A stretch of DNA of 64,000 nucleotides. Source: Hysterangium stoloniferum. Its lineage: Eukaryota; Basidiomycota; Agaricomycetes; Hysterangiales; Hysterangiaceae. The DNA is taken from NCBI GenBank assembly GCA_015178975.1, contig WHVD01000057.1:62001-126000 (forward strand), written 5' to 3'. Shown here in pieces: positions 53,037 through 64,000 of the stretch. Made by a program: the position numbers and the translations under genes. Below the pieces are notes generated by a model. That model was not told the DNA's origin, ran no database searches, and saw only the letters and a program-made list of their open reading frames with translations. Every line of letters starts with the position of its first letter. The first letter of the stretch is position 1.

Positions 53037-54899
53037 ATCAGCGATGGGGTAGGCTGAGATAGAACGGTCGAGGAGTCCAAAACTCGCACATACACCTCAT
53101 GTCCCACAGCGAACCCCGATACACACCAGTTGGGAAAGAAAGGGAAAGGAAGAACATGGCACCTTCATTCATGTTCCATTCCATCACGATCATTCTTCGA
53201 CCAGTATCCACCCTGGGTGTGCAGTCAGAATAGACAGATAGACATAGAAGACGAAGAGGTGAAATGGAGAAATCTAGCTCGCAGCCTGGCGATCGAGTGC
53301 GAACTGAGAATCGTGTGTTCGGGTAGATATTGCGCAAGTGGTTGGTGGGATGGCGCGGGCTAAAAAGAGTGGCGGGATGACGCTGGAGAAAAATCCGACA
53401 AAATGGGATACACACGAAGAGACGGACGACGGAAGATGTTGACCGGCGGAATCGAAAGAAGCGGGCGGCGACGAAATTGCAGTAAGTTGAAACGGACCGA
53501 AAGGACGAGTCTGAGTCTGCGTACACGCTCGTCCACCCTGCACCTGAACGTACATCTGAATTGTGCATTCACCTCATCTCTCCACCGCGCCACTGCCCCA
53601 CACTCCTACCCTTCCTTAATGCAGGTGCAGGCACAATACTCCTGACACTAGCACCTGGCGATTGATGACGATGTGTTGTTGATTTTGACCACGTTTCCCC
53701 GCTTGACTCTGCCGCTGCGCCTGAGCTTGTTGCACAGCAGCAGTTTGTGCCTTTCAGCCGCAATGCGTGCAGGTGTAGAGAATCAAAGGACCAGTCCGCG
53801 TCGCAATTGTACTTGGCGGTTGTGATTGAGTGTGTGATTGCGATTGCGAGGGTTTGGCCAAGGTGTCGTGTGACTGATGTTGTCGTTGTTGTCGCTTGAA
53901 GTGGGGTTGAGATGAGGATTAAGATTGAGGCGTGTAGTTGATGTTGCGGTGCGGCGCTGGAACTTCGATTGTGGCGATAGCTGCGACCATTGTGGTTGGA
54001 TCTGTGCCGCCTGCTTCGCCCCTGCACCTAAAACGCTATGCGGATACGCAGTTGACACCGATGCACCCGACTCCAAGACTGGCACCGATCCCGTGAGCGA
54101 TATCCCACTAGACCCTGGCCCTACCGCCCCTGCTGCTGCTGCAAACATAAAGTCGCCTCCGAATCCCAAAGTCCCCTCACCTCTACACCTCTTCGCGCCA
54201 AACATGAACCCTCTCACGATTTACAGGAGCTTAACACTAACACTTGCGCTCACCGTTGACGCATAGTCTCTGAATTCACAGGGTCCAGTGAGGGACGGCA
54301 TGTCAAAAGGCGGTGAGATAGGGGGTATTGAAGAGCATGTTGTTGCTAGTATTGAAAGCTATGGAGATGTTCATGTCAATACCGCTGCTGGTATCTAGAC
54401 GGGGATTGCAGCTGGAGCCTAATTCGGACTTGATGTTTCGATCTGATTCTGAGCCTGCAGCGACTGTGTGTATTTGCTAAAGGAAAAGCAGTCATCATCA
54501 TCATCGGGGATGAGGGGATGAGTGAAGGCAGCGGGTGTGCTTGGTATTGCTGAAGTTGAGCATGGGCTTGCAATTGTAGAAAGCGGCGTGAGACTTGAAA
54601 TCTTTTAGATCAGCCTATCGAAGACCAACTATTGAATGTGTGGGTTACAGTTAACTCCTTCTTAATCCATACCATTCCATGGACACTCCGGGGTGGGTTA
54701 TGGGGAGTATGGGGCAAAAGGGAGTACGAATAGCTGCAAATACGGGGTTTTAAGGAAGTAAGGGTTATGAGGAGTAAAGGGGCGACTGTAGTTTCCATAT
54801 TTATCCATGGCCTGAATAAGACCGGCTGAAGCCACCTAGTGCATCCATATTTACAAGGCTGTGACCCGTAAGCCCCCATGCTACCATCACAACTTTACT
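53037..54899. other. GC-richer region with Q/T/N-rich minus-strand ORFs, status unclear
   Basis: ORF 54217-53783 (minus) contains LGFGGDFMFAAAAGAVGPGS followed by Gln/Asn/Thr-rich sequence. A Gln-rich ORF (HAQLQQYQAHPLPSLIPSS) lies at 54573-54376. They could be pieces of a low-complexity transcriptional regulator or pseudogene, but no DNA-binding domain is visible. Nothing is recognised at 54600-54899. Confidence 0.3.
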
Positions 54900-56058
54900 C
54901 AGTCACTTTGTGACCTGGTGGATCAATATCTCTTTAAACACTACATCAGCAGTTATATCTGTCTTGGAATAGCATTTTCAAATACTTGATCACATAACTT
55001 TTATATTACCTTCTGTGACCATGTCATATTGAGGCTTCTGTACACTCCAGCTTCCTATTTATTCTCATCAGAGACTTATTTTTTAAAGTGATTGAAGTTT
55101 ACATTATTCAAAATTATATACATTATATACATTTATAAATTCACTGAACTTAAAAAACATAAGTCAGTCTCCTTTTGGAACTTTGCTGAATACTTACTCA
55201 TGGATCAATAATAACATCCTTAAATACTACATATTTGGCTTGGAATAGTATTTTCATTCTTCCTCAATTTCTTTCTCTTAAAGTGTCAGGTATTTTGTTC
55301 CACATTGGACTTCCAACTTCCCATATGGCTGTGATTGCCCTTCCCATGTCATATTGGGGACCTTGCAGATTCTAGCTCCCCCTTTATTCTCTTTCATACT
55401 CATACCCCACTTTCCTTCCATTCCACTCATCTGTCTGTCATTGAATCTTTTAGTATAAATTATTGTCTTGTACATATTCTACTAATCTCCAGTTCAAACA
55501 TTGATTTAGAACCTTTCTGTTAAGAACCACATTGTTCAGGCCTACATACAGTATGTGTATTTTCAACCTACATATACTGTCCTCTGGCATTATGATACCC
55601 AACAACACACCCACTTAATAATTTCCTTTTCCAGCCACTCTATCTCAGTTCTGTTCTAAGGACATTCCATTATTCCTTGCATTACTTCACCATATCATTT
55701 GGCATCTCAGAATATGTATATTTTTTCTGTTGTCTTGTATTCCTTTTCTTAATCTCCTGTTCTGTTTCCTGATTTCCTTTGTTCTGTTAATATCAAATCT
55801 CCATTTTCAGCTCTGTACTTCCATTTACTTTAGTATAAAACCCATCATGTACTGTACACTATTATCCTTCAGTGTTTGAATATTGACTCAGAATACACAT
55901 TTAGAATCTCCCTCTCATGTTTAGAAGTGTATGCAATAATACCTTCATTTACCTTTTAACTATTGTTAATACTGCTTAATCCTTTTCCTAGTGTCTGGCC
56001 AGACTGAGATTTATGGCCCTTTTTGACCTTAGCCTCTGGACCCTCATTTGCAGCTAAG

Positions 56059-56788
56059 TGTTACGACCGTGTCGCAACCCTATCGGTCCCCAAGGTTATC
56101 GCCACCTATCGACAATTTTCAAGTTACCACATCGGAAACCATCGGCCTCCCGAAGCTGACGTATGCTTTCACGGTGATCAAATTCCATTTACGCCTACGT
56201 CAAAACATACTCGAACTATCTGGTTAAACTCTGATACATCCCCCTTATTATGATGATCTTCTCCATCTTATGTTTCCACATATGTCTATCTATATTTGTA
56301 GTCCTCGAACTATTTCCTTTTACCGTAATTCCACTCTCGGTTATCATCGGCCTCCGAACTAATCATAAACTTCCTGTTCCTAGTCAAGCTTATTGTCAAT
56401 ACCCTGTTCCGCTCTTCTCCTAGTTAGTATTTTCTAGACGCCTGATACTTGTATATGAACCCGCTGTAGTTGTAGTTACTAGGCAATCGGAATATCAACT
56501 CAGAATACTCTCTTATGCCTCTAGCAGTCTTGTACTAAGAATCCCCTCATCCGCCTTCACGTGCACTCGTCCACTCTCAGTCGCTGACCCTTGGCCTGAC
56601 ACTTGACTTAACCTTCGGTCCCGATCAGTATCTCGCCGAAAGGAACTCATTAGGATTAGTCTTTGCCCGCCCGAAATTTAAGGACACTCAATGGACATTT
56701 GCAAGGGCGCAGCACATAAGCTGAAGCCAAGTCCTTCTGATCTGTCCCTGTCGGCCAACCAACATCAGTCAGTTTTCAGTTCTTAACA
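56059..56788 (+). mobile_element. B5: family B solo LTR
   Basis: 730 bp, TGTTACGACCGTGTCGCAACC..CAGTTCTTAACA. The left flank CTAAG is not repeated on the right (AATAA), so a few bases of flank were altered. It lies in P sequence. The hairpin CAGC-ACATAA-GCTG is near 56710. Confidence 0.8.
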
Positions 56789-56861
56789 ATAATGCATCCT
56801 GCAACATACTTTCTTGCTTGTTTCAAAGTATCAGAGCATCTGACAGTTTTGTGTGAGGGCA

Positions 56862-56875
56862 CAACACTTATGTTG
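56862..56875 (+). ncRNA. Conserved LTR stem-loop, C/P form
   Basis: CAAC-ACTTAT-GTTG followed by AAGTCAAGCTCC. The stem differs from the A/B/D form by G-to-A and C-to-T on opposite arms, which keeps pairing. The C LTRs C1 (5331-5344) and C3 (13305-13318) have the same stem with loop ACATAA. Confidence 0.45.
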
Positions 56876-59061
56876 AAGTCAAGCTCCACTTGTTTTTAGA
56901 ACTGGAGTTGCTGGTTAAGTACATATATAATGACCTTTTGGACCTCTATTTTCTCCTTTCCCATGTTGTCCCACTCTTAACACTTACACTTTGGTATAAC
57001 CTTTTGTCATTCAATTGTTTCATTCCATATTGTTCTTCTATTCTTTCCACATTAGTCTTTTTATGCTTTCACACATTGAGGGCTCCCCATTTGTTTGAAC
57101 ATGTACTCTATTTCCATCTTCCCATGTCTAGTATAAATCATAAACCACCCATCCCCAATTTGAATATTGACTTTAGAATTTCCCTTATTATCCTTTAAGC
57201 TTGAATGGTAATATTTTTCAGCCCTGGAGTATTGTTTTGTACTGTTATAACTCTTCTCTAAGTCATTGGCCTCACTGTGGCTTAGTATTTAGTAACTCCT
57301 AGTATCTGTAGTTGCCAGTAACAAAGAAAATTGTTATGTTTTGGTCTTAACATATTTAATCCTTGTATTTGAATTATTAAAGCACCTAAATAGTTATGTG
57401 AAGATGCAATAGATACATAATTGAAGCCATGCTCTACTTGTCCTAAGCCAAATAGAATTGCTAGCAATTTACCTACTAACTTCAATGAGTCTTATTTCTT
57501 AGCAGTACAGTTGTATCTGTTTTTAAAATCCCTCTCCCATGTTTAGAAGTTGATGGAATAACACCTTCATTTGTTTTAAAGTAATATTTGTACTGCTTAA
57601 CTTAATCCTTTTGCTAGTGTCTGGCAAGATTGAGACTTATGTACTCTCTTTGCAACTTTAGCCTTGGATCCCAATTTATAGCTAAGTGTCATTATACATC
57701 CTGCTATATACTTTGTTACTTGTTTTGAAGTACTGGAGTATCTGACAGTTTTGTGCAGGTGCAACATATTTTATGTTGAAGTCAAGCTCCACTTGTCTTT
57801 AGTAACTGGAGTTTTTTCCCACTCTTAACACTTCCCTCTAACACTTCCACTTTGGGATAACCTTTTGTCATTTAGTTGTTCCATGCCACATTTCTCATCT
57901 ATTCCTTTCAGAGTCTTTTTATATGGTCACATCACATTGAGAGCTCCTGTATATTCTGAACCCTATGGAGGATAACCCAAAACTTTAAAAGTTATTTATC
58001 CACTAAAGTATATATATTTATATTGTTTGTTGTAAAATTAATATTTAATCAAATTCAGCCTATCAGATGGTGTTCTGGAGAATAAGGAAATATTAATATT
58101 TATCTTGTATCTGACAAAAGTTAGTCAAACAAACATATATAGATTATCCTTTTGGGGATAAATTCCACAACATGGATTGGTTGGCCAGATAGTTCTGGTG
58201 AACTTTCTAAACCAAATAAATTTAAATTATATGAACTATATTTGAAAGTTTGCATAATATACAAGAGAATCCATCTTATCCCAAAGATTAAGTCATAACC
58301 TGAGTAATTTTTATTAACTATAATGTTCGTGGACATTTTAAAAGTCATGGAGATGCTAGAGAATGTATTTTATCCCAAAGATTAGGTAACAACCCAGATA
58401 ATCTTGTATAACCATGACATTTGTGCATATTTTAAGGGAGTGTACAAGTCTTAAAGATGAAGTTTTGGGTTAATGAAATATAAATCCTTAAAACATGTAG
58501 TCATAGCCAGGAGAAATAGTCTTACTTAAAAATATGAGGAGTTTTTCATAAAATTTTGTGTATTCAATGAATTGTGACTATCCTCCTATTTAGTTTGTAT
58601 AGATATTCTATTGCCCTCTTGTCCATTCCACTCACCTCTTTGATTTTTTTTAGTATAAATCATTGTTTTGTGAACTATTTGTCTTCAGTGTGAATATTGA
58701 CTTGTAATTTCCTTTATTGCCCTTCAACCTTGCATGGAATTATCTTTGGGCTTCTGGAGTATTATTCTGTATCACTATAAATCCTCTCTAAGTCATTGGT
58801 GTTATGACCGTGTCATAACCCATGTCACAACCCGACGGTCCCTGAGAATACTACAGTCTATCGATGTTCCAAGTTATTGATCAAGTCATCATTTCGGCAA
58901 CCTTCAGAACACCGACACTGATGTATACCTTCATGGCGATCAAACCCCATTTACGCCCCTGTCAAAATATACTTGTACCATCTGGTTATGCTTTGATACA
59001 TCCCTTTTCATTATGATGATCTGTTTTACTCCATGTTTCACATATCCCCATATATACTTGT

Positions 59062-59901
59062 TGTTACGACCGGACAATCCCACCAGACTCCAGGCACTAA
59101 CCCGTACACCCCCACGCGCTACAAGCACCAATTGTCTGTTTATAGGATTTCCCGCCCGGACTCTGTTACGTCAAGACTCATTACGTTCGACCTCATTACG
59201 ACACATATCAGTCACCGGACTTCCCCCAGACTCCGTCTCTGTCTATGTCCGTCTTTGTCCCACGCATCAGTCACCGGACCCCACTTAGAATCCCATCACC
59301 GCTCTAATCAAGCCCTGTTCCCGTTTTAGTCAAATGACCTGTCACGATTTAGGACTCCGCTCCCGCTCCGTTTCCTGTTATGGGTTATGCTTTGTCATGA
59401 TTCGGACTCCGCTCTGTTCCGTTCCGTTCCTAACACCAATTTGGTGTTTACTATTCCCGTTTCATGTTTTGTTAGTTTTGTTTCGCCATTACTGGATTTG
59501 GTATGTCATTCACTCCATGGTCTATATAAACTGGCAGATGTTGTACATACAATCCAGTCAGAAAATTAGCTTAGATTCCCCCCAGTAATCTAATAATATT
59601 TTCCGCTCTAAAACCTTACTCAATTCACATCGCTCGCACTAGTCGGAGCCCACGGGCTCCGGCGCATCTACCTCTCTCAACCAACTCGACTCACGACCCA
59701 CGACCCCCGACCTACGACCCACAACCTCCGACTTACGACCTACGACCCACAAACCCTGCCCGGACTCCCCGGGATCCCCGTCTGTCCGTTTGAAATTGGA
59801 CAACACGATCTAGTGAGGGCGCAGCCTATAAGCTGAAGCCAAGTCCTACCGGATATCCCGCGGGTTTCTCCGGAAACCCGGCCTGTGTGTGTATCCTAAC
59901 A
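59062..59901 (+). mobile_element. A-d: family A solo LTR
   Basis: 840 bp, TGTTACGACCGGACAATCC..GTGTATCCTAACA, with perfect TSD CTTGT at 59057-59061 and 59902-59906. One 21-bp unit; TATA box and A hairpin present. Confidence 0.9.
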
Positions 59902-60239
59902 CTTGTAGCCCATGGACTATTCCCTTTTCTCATAATCATGCTCTCGGCTAAATCTCGGCTTCCAATCTTATCATAACCTTCCAGTTTCTAGTCAGTTTTA
60001 TTTGTTAATCGTGTTTCCGCTCTTCCCTTAGTTAGTAGTTTCCAGACACCAATAACTTGTATATAGACCCACTGTAATGTAACTACTAGACAATCAGAAT
60101 ATCGACTTAGATTGACTTAGATACCCCTCTAATTTCTGACTCCATTATCTATTCACAACCACCACATTCCGACTCCATCCGATTTACGATTCAACCTACA
60201 TTTACAACTTCAACCTCTAATCTCCAACTCTCAGTCTCC

Positions 60240-60356
60240 AACTCTCTCAGTCTCTGACTCTCTCAGTCTCTGACTCTCTCAGTCTCTGACTCTCTCAGTC
60301 TCTGACTCTCTCAGTCTCTGACTCTCTCAGTCTCTGACTCTCTCAGTCTCTGACTC
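60240..60356 (+). repeat. 16-bp tandem repeat in LTR B6
   Basis: About seven units of CAGTCTCTGACTCTCT. B-out and B-in have only one or two related units at this position. Confidence 0.85.
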
Positions 60357-60559
60357 TTGGTCTCCGACCCTCAGCCCAACCCTCAACTTATCCTTCAGTT
60401 TCCAATCGGTAGTTTACCAAGAGGTTTACTTGACAGGACTAGTTTCTGCCTGCCCGAAATTTAAGGACACCTGACGGTAACTTGCAAGGGTGCAGCACAT
60501 AAGCTGAAGCCAAGTCCTTCCGTTCGGTCCCTGTCAGTCTACCAACATCCATCAGTTTC

Positions 60560-61034
60560 TGTGAAGAGTGGTAGAAGTTCAGACCGTTCTATATACGAAG
60601 AAATGAGTAGAAAGGAAGGATATTGACCTATTCGGTGCAATATAAGAGAAAGTGAGAGAAAGAGCACAAGATGACGAAGGAGTCAGTGAAGTGCAATGGT
60701 TCGAGTGGAGGCCTCGACTATTACAGTTCGAGGCCAGAAGTGTTTAGTAGTTCAGATATTGCTACTTATGTAGTAGCTGACACGTTACCCTGATCACTGC
60801 TCGTAGTAGACCTAGTTTGTGTCTTACGAGTGGTGGTTCTTGGGTTAAAGTGTGTCTGAGTTTTAATTGGTGCTGAGTGCACCCACAAGTATACACAATG
60901 CTTCGAACTAATGAAATATGCAAGATTCGAAGAATATGAAAGATAGAAAAATATGAATAAAATATGTAAAATATAAATGAAATAAAAGGAGTGTTTTACT
61001 ACAATGATACTGTGGTAAAAGCATACTCCTCACA
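60560..61034 (+). mobile_element. G4: family G LTR without TSD
   Basis: 475 bp, TGTGAAGAGTGGTAG..CTCCTCACA, very close to G1. The flanks GTTTC and GTGCC differ. Right of it the sequence is neither B6 nor P, so either a deletion removed the right flank or this is the 5' LTR of a longer element whose rest is gone. Confidence 0.8.
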
Positions 61035-61114
61035 GTGCCCCCCAGTTCAAAGGGATGTGCTATACGAAAGTCTGGAAAGCTTCGGGGATGCCCCCCAGGT
61101 GTCTTGTGTGGAGC

Positions 61115-61972
61115 TGTTACGACCGGACAATCCCGCCGGACTCCGGGCACTAACCCGTACGCCCCCACGCGCTACAAGCACCAATCGTCTGTTTATAGGA
61201 TTTCCCGCCCGGACTCCATTACGTCAAGACTCGTTACGTTCGACCTCATTAAGACACATATCAGTCACCGGACTTCCCCCGGATCCCGTCTCTGTCTATG
61301 TCCGTCTTCGTCCCACGCATCAGTCACCGGTCCCCGCTTAGAATCCCGTTACCGCTCTAATCGAGCCCCGTTCCCGTTTTAGTCAAATGACCTGTCACGA
61401 TTTAGGACTCCGCTCCCGCTCCGTTTCCTGTTATGGGTTATGCTTTGTCACGATTCGGACTCCGCTCCGTTCCGTTCCATTCTAACACCAATTTGGTGTT
61501 TACTATTCCCGTTTCATGTTTTGTTAGTTTTGTTTCGCCATTACTGGATTTGGTATGTCATTCACTCCATGGTCTATATAAACTGGCAGTTGTTGTACAT
61601 ACAATCCAGTCAGAAAATTAGCTTAGATTCCCCCCAGTAATCTAATAATATTTTCCGCTCTAAAACCTTACTCGATTCACATCGCTCACACTAGTCGGAG
61701 CCCATGGGCTCCGGCGCATCTATCTCTCTCAACCAACTCAACTCACGACCCACGACCTCCGACTTACGACCCACGACCCGACTTACGACCTACAACCCAC
61801 GAACCCCGCCCGGACTCCCCGGGATCCCCGTCCGTCCGTTTGAAATTGGACAACACAATCTAGCGAGGGTGCAGCCTATAAGCTGAAGCCAAGTCCTACC
61901 GGATATCCCACGGGTTTCTCCGGATATCCCACGGGTTTCTCCGGAAACCCGGCCTGTGTGTGTATCCTAATA
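61115..61972 (+). mobile_element. A-e: family A solo LTR
   Basis: 858 bp, TGTTACGACCGGACAATCC..GTGTATCCTAATA, with perfect TSD GGAGC at 61110-61114 and 61973-61977. Two 21-bp units near the end; TATA box and A hairpin present. CpG-rich. Confidence 0.9.
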
Positions 61973-61977
61973 GGAGC

Positions 61978-63000
61978 CCCCCAAACTGCAAGGTGCCAAG
62001 ACCCCAGTATTCGAAGAGAGGTTGGTGGGTTTATAGGCAGTAAGGAAAGATGTCGATGTGGAAAAAGGGAGGGAAGGGAAGGGGAAAAAAATAGATCCAT
62101 TCTTTTCCTTCAGTCCCTAGTCGAGCACTCCTTCAGTCCTCGAACAGCAAATGGACTACTTGATAGCCTTCTAGACACTGCCACATTGTCTCCTTCCAGG
62201 ACACGAGGCATTCCTCATAGTAGATGTCCTGTAGGCAGACAGACTGTCATGTAACTAGTGCATCTTGGGGTTAGGAAGGTAAGCTATCATTAGAGTCCAT
62301 CGGAATCTCCTCCTCCTTAAATGAGTACCGGAGGAGGTTTATGATGCTTTGCTGTGACGAGATAGTGTAAGACTCGGGATTAGGATCTTTCCATGCTGCT
62401 AGTCTATGGGACCTAGCAACATGCTAGGATGTATACCCTATACCCCCTATACCGCCCCCCACTTTGCGATATTGTGATTCCACCACGATCTTGCAAATTA
62501 CCCATTATTGTGCACAGTTAGGTTGCAGTCTGTGTTCCCGAAAGGTCTAGCCCATGGCAGGTCTAGAAAGTGTCCAGGAATGCGTCAAGTAGGTAGGCGA
62601 GTCCGGAGGAAAAAGAAAAAATCATGAAATCGACTGAGTTCAGTACGATTGTAATAATGAACCCAAATACGGTACTTGAGTTGGGTGTGTATGCATTCCT
62701 CACTCCAAAATCCCAACACTGGCACATAACTGCTTTTCCTGCCCCCGTCGCAGCCGAATTTGACATCACAAGTCACACCTATCGAAAATGTGTGTCGTCG
62801 CTATGCCTAACGAAAGCACATGAACTGAAATTGAAAGTGAAAGGGGTGAAGGGGAAAGAGTCCCTGTCTGTTGGCGAGACGTTGTCAGGGTATGGTGTTG
62901 TGCGGCCAGTGAGCTTAGAGTGTACCACCGTCGTTGTTGCATCGTCACGGACGTCGCACACCTTCCTGACACTCATACTACGATGTCAACCTGGACCACC
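61978..63000. other. Unclassified region, no convincing gene
   Basis: CpG-containing, unique-looking sequence. A 136-codon + ORF (62624-63034, MKSTEFSTIVIMNPNTV) has no recognisable domain and runs into repeat sequence, so I do not call it a gene. Confidence 0.4.
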
Positions 63001-63095
63001 GCCACGCCTCGTTGGAAGGCGTGCGCTGCACTGAACCCAAAACCGAACTTGTCGAACAATGCTGCATATAATGGATGGGTAACCGGGCATTCGTG
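63001..63095 (+). repeat. Fragment related to element F leader and LTR
   Basis: ACGCCTCGTTGGAAGGCGT followed by CTGAACCCAAAACCGAAC resembles one unit of the F leader minisatellite. GATGGGTAACCGGGCATT shortly after resembles the F LTR. Order and spacing differ from F. Confidence 0.4.
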
Positions 63096-63429
63096 ACGAG
63101 TTCCATGTACCCAGGAGGGGAAAGAGCCCGTGTCCATTGGCGAAATACTGTCAGGGCACAGTGTTGCGTGGCCAGAGGACTACAGGTGCGTCGATGGGTG
63201 TGAGAAGGATGCTCATGAATTTGACCGTGAGAGATGAGCGCATCAACGCAACTCGCAAATTCGACCACAAATGACAAGCGCGTTGGCGTGGCTCATGAAC
63301 TCCATTAGAAGTCAGCATCCGTCGGTGAGGTCATTGAGGCATGGTGTTATGCAGCCCGTGAGCTACAAGTGCATCAATGTAGTATATCTTCAAGCTGTGC
63401 CCCCACACCGTATTTGCGCACCCGTGTAG

Positions 63430-63945
63430 CACAAGTTGCGCCCTCATGTAGCCCAGTCGCATGGTCGTACCGTTGCACAGTCGCACCATCACGCAGTCGC
63501 GCCGTCGCGCTGTAGCACAGTCGTGCAGTCGCGCCATCACGCTGTAGCACAGTCGCGCAGTCATGCCGTTGCGCACCCGTGCAGCGTGGTCGTGCGGTCG
63601 CACCCTCATACAGCGCAATCGTGCAGTCACACCGTCGCGCTGTAGCACAGTCGCGCAGTCGCACCGTTGCGCACCCGTGCAGCGCGGTCGTGTGGTCACA
63701 CCCTCGTACAGCGTGATTGCGCAGTCACACCGTCGTGCAGTCGCACCGTCGCACTGTAGCACAGTCACGCAGTCGCGCCGTCGCGCACCCGTGCAGCGTG
63801 GTTGTGCAGTCGCGCACTTGTACAGCGTGATCACATAGTCACACCGTCACGCTGTCGCACGGTCATACAGTCGCGCCGTCGCGCACCCGTGCAGCGTGAT
63901 CGTGCGGTCGTGAACTCTTGCAGCGCAGTCACGCAATTGCACCAT
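63430..63945. repeat. GC-rich minisatellite, unit about 60-70 bp with short sub-repeats
   Basis: Imperfect units of GCAGTCGCACCGTCGCGC, then TGTAGCACAGTCGCGCAGTC, then GCGCACCCGTGCAGCG. The short core CAGTCGC(A/G)CCGTCGC is repeated many times. Long ORFs on both strands (such as 63834-63331) are products of the repetition. Confidence 0.85.
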
Positions 63946-64000
63946 CATACCCCGTCCCTCTATTTTTTGACGTTCCTTTGAAACAACCTCTGCTAGACCA

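Larger units (their letters stand above)
54900..58799. repeat. P: field of decayed C-like LTR copies
   Basis: An AT-rich region with several diverged copies of an LTR related to family C. The clearest pair is 55918-56058 plus 56789-56920 against 57539-57810; both read GAAGT..CAATTTATAGCTAAGTG-like sequence and end with GTTGAAGTCAAGCTCCACTTG. Further pieces lie near 55440-55520, 57120-57190 and 58600-58799. The hairpin CAAC-ACTTAT-GTTG is at 56862-56875. Between 57960 and 58600 the AT-rich sequence shows nothing recognisable. Confidence 0.6.
58800..60559 (+). mobile_element. B6: family B LTR, 3' end lost, hosting A-d
   Basis: It starts TGTTATGACCGTGTCATAACC after ATTGG and stops at CAGTTTC where G4 begins. 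The final TTAACA and right TSD are missing. It contains a short tandem repeat at 60240-60356 and the hairpin near 60495. CpG partly decayed. Confidence 0.75.

Noticed and set aside
53038-53568. 176-aa minus-strand ORF
   Set aside because: Composition is atypical (Arg/Ser/Phe mix), several equal frames overlap, and no motif is present.
62624-63034. 136-aa + ORF (MKSTEFSTIVIMNPNTV)
   Set aside because: No domain, no splice pattern, and it ends in repeat-derived sequence.
63331-63834. 167-aa minus-strand ORF rich in Arg, Cys and Thr
   Set aside because: It lies in the GC-rich minisatellite and reflects the repeat.

Overview
This window looks like an Agaricomycete (basidiomycete) chromosome. 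Its genes have many short introns of about 50-70 nt with GT..AG ends. It carries a GT90/CAP10-type glycosyltransferase pair, an F-box protein of the mushroom type, a DASH-complex DAD1 homologue and a kinase-like gene family of the kind expanded in this class. Everything below was read by eye; no alignment or database search was run.

Host genes form three islands. (1) At the left edge is a GT90 gene on the minus strand, cut by the window. (2) At 27.2-33.8 kb lie a conserved fungal Ser/Pro-rich protein, a DUF7514-like protein and an F-box protein. (3) At 47.1-53 kb lie a complete seven-exon GT90 paralogue, the small kinetochore gene DAD1, kinase-like fragments with a 169-bp inverted duplication, and weak coiled-coil gene pieces. 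The two GT90 genes point away from each other.

Most of the rest is transposable elements inserted into one another. Two Ty1/copia elements on the minus strand (copia-1, about 1.9-18.7 kb; copia-2, about 35.7-46.1 kb) have short LTRs of about 140 bp and are broken by later insertions. Where I could follow it, removing an insertion plus one copy of its 5-bp target-site duplication (TSD) restores the copia or Tc1 reading frame. The inserted elements are mostly solo-LTR-like elements ending TGTTA..TAACA (families A, B, C, D, K) or TG..CA (E, G, H, J, M). There are also three Tc1/mariner elements (DD34E type), a gag-only LTR retrotransposon of the TR-GAG type, and two opposed LINE 3' ends. The segment 18,769-24,612 is the deepest stack: five LTR levels inside each other, mostly with intact TSDs.

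The most unusual signal is a small stem-loop shared by otherwise dissimilar LTR families A, B, C, D and P. It lies about 65-120 bp before the LTR 3' end. The stem is CAGC/GCTG in A, B and D but CAAC/GTTG in C and P, which is compensatory covariation and suggests selection on RNA structure. Other points are 21-bp minisatellite expansion inside single LTR copies, strong CpG decay that differs between copies, and Tc1 termini that are themselves inverted repeats.

The right end (54.9-64 kb) holds an AT-rich field of decayed C-like LTRs, further A, B and G LTRs, and a GC-rich minisatellite at 63.4-63.9 kb. No tRNA, rRNA or CRISPR array was seen.
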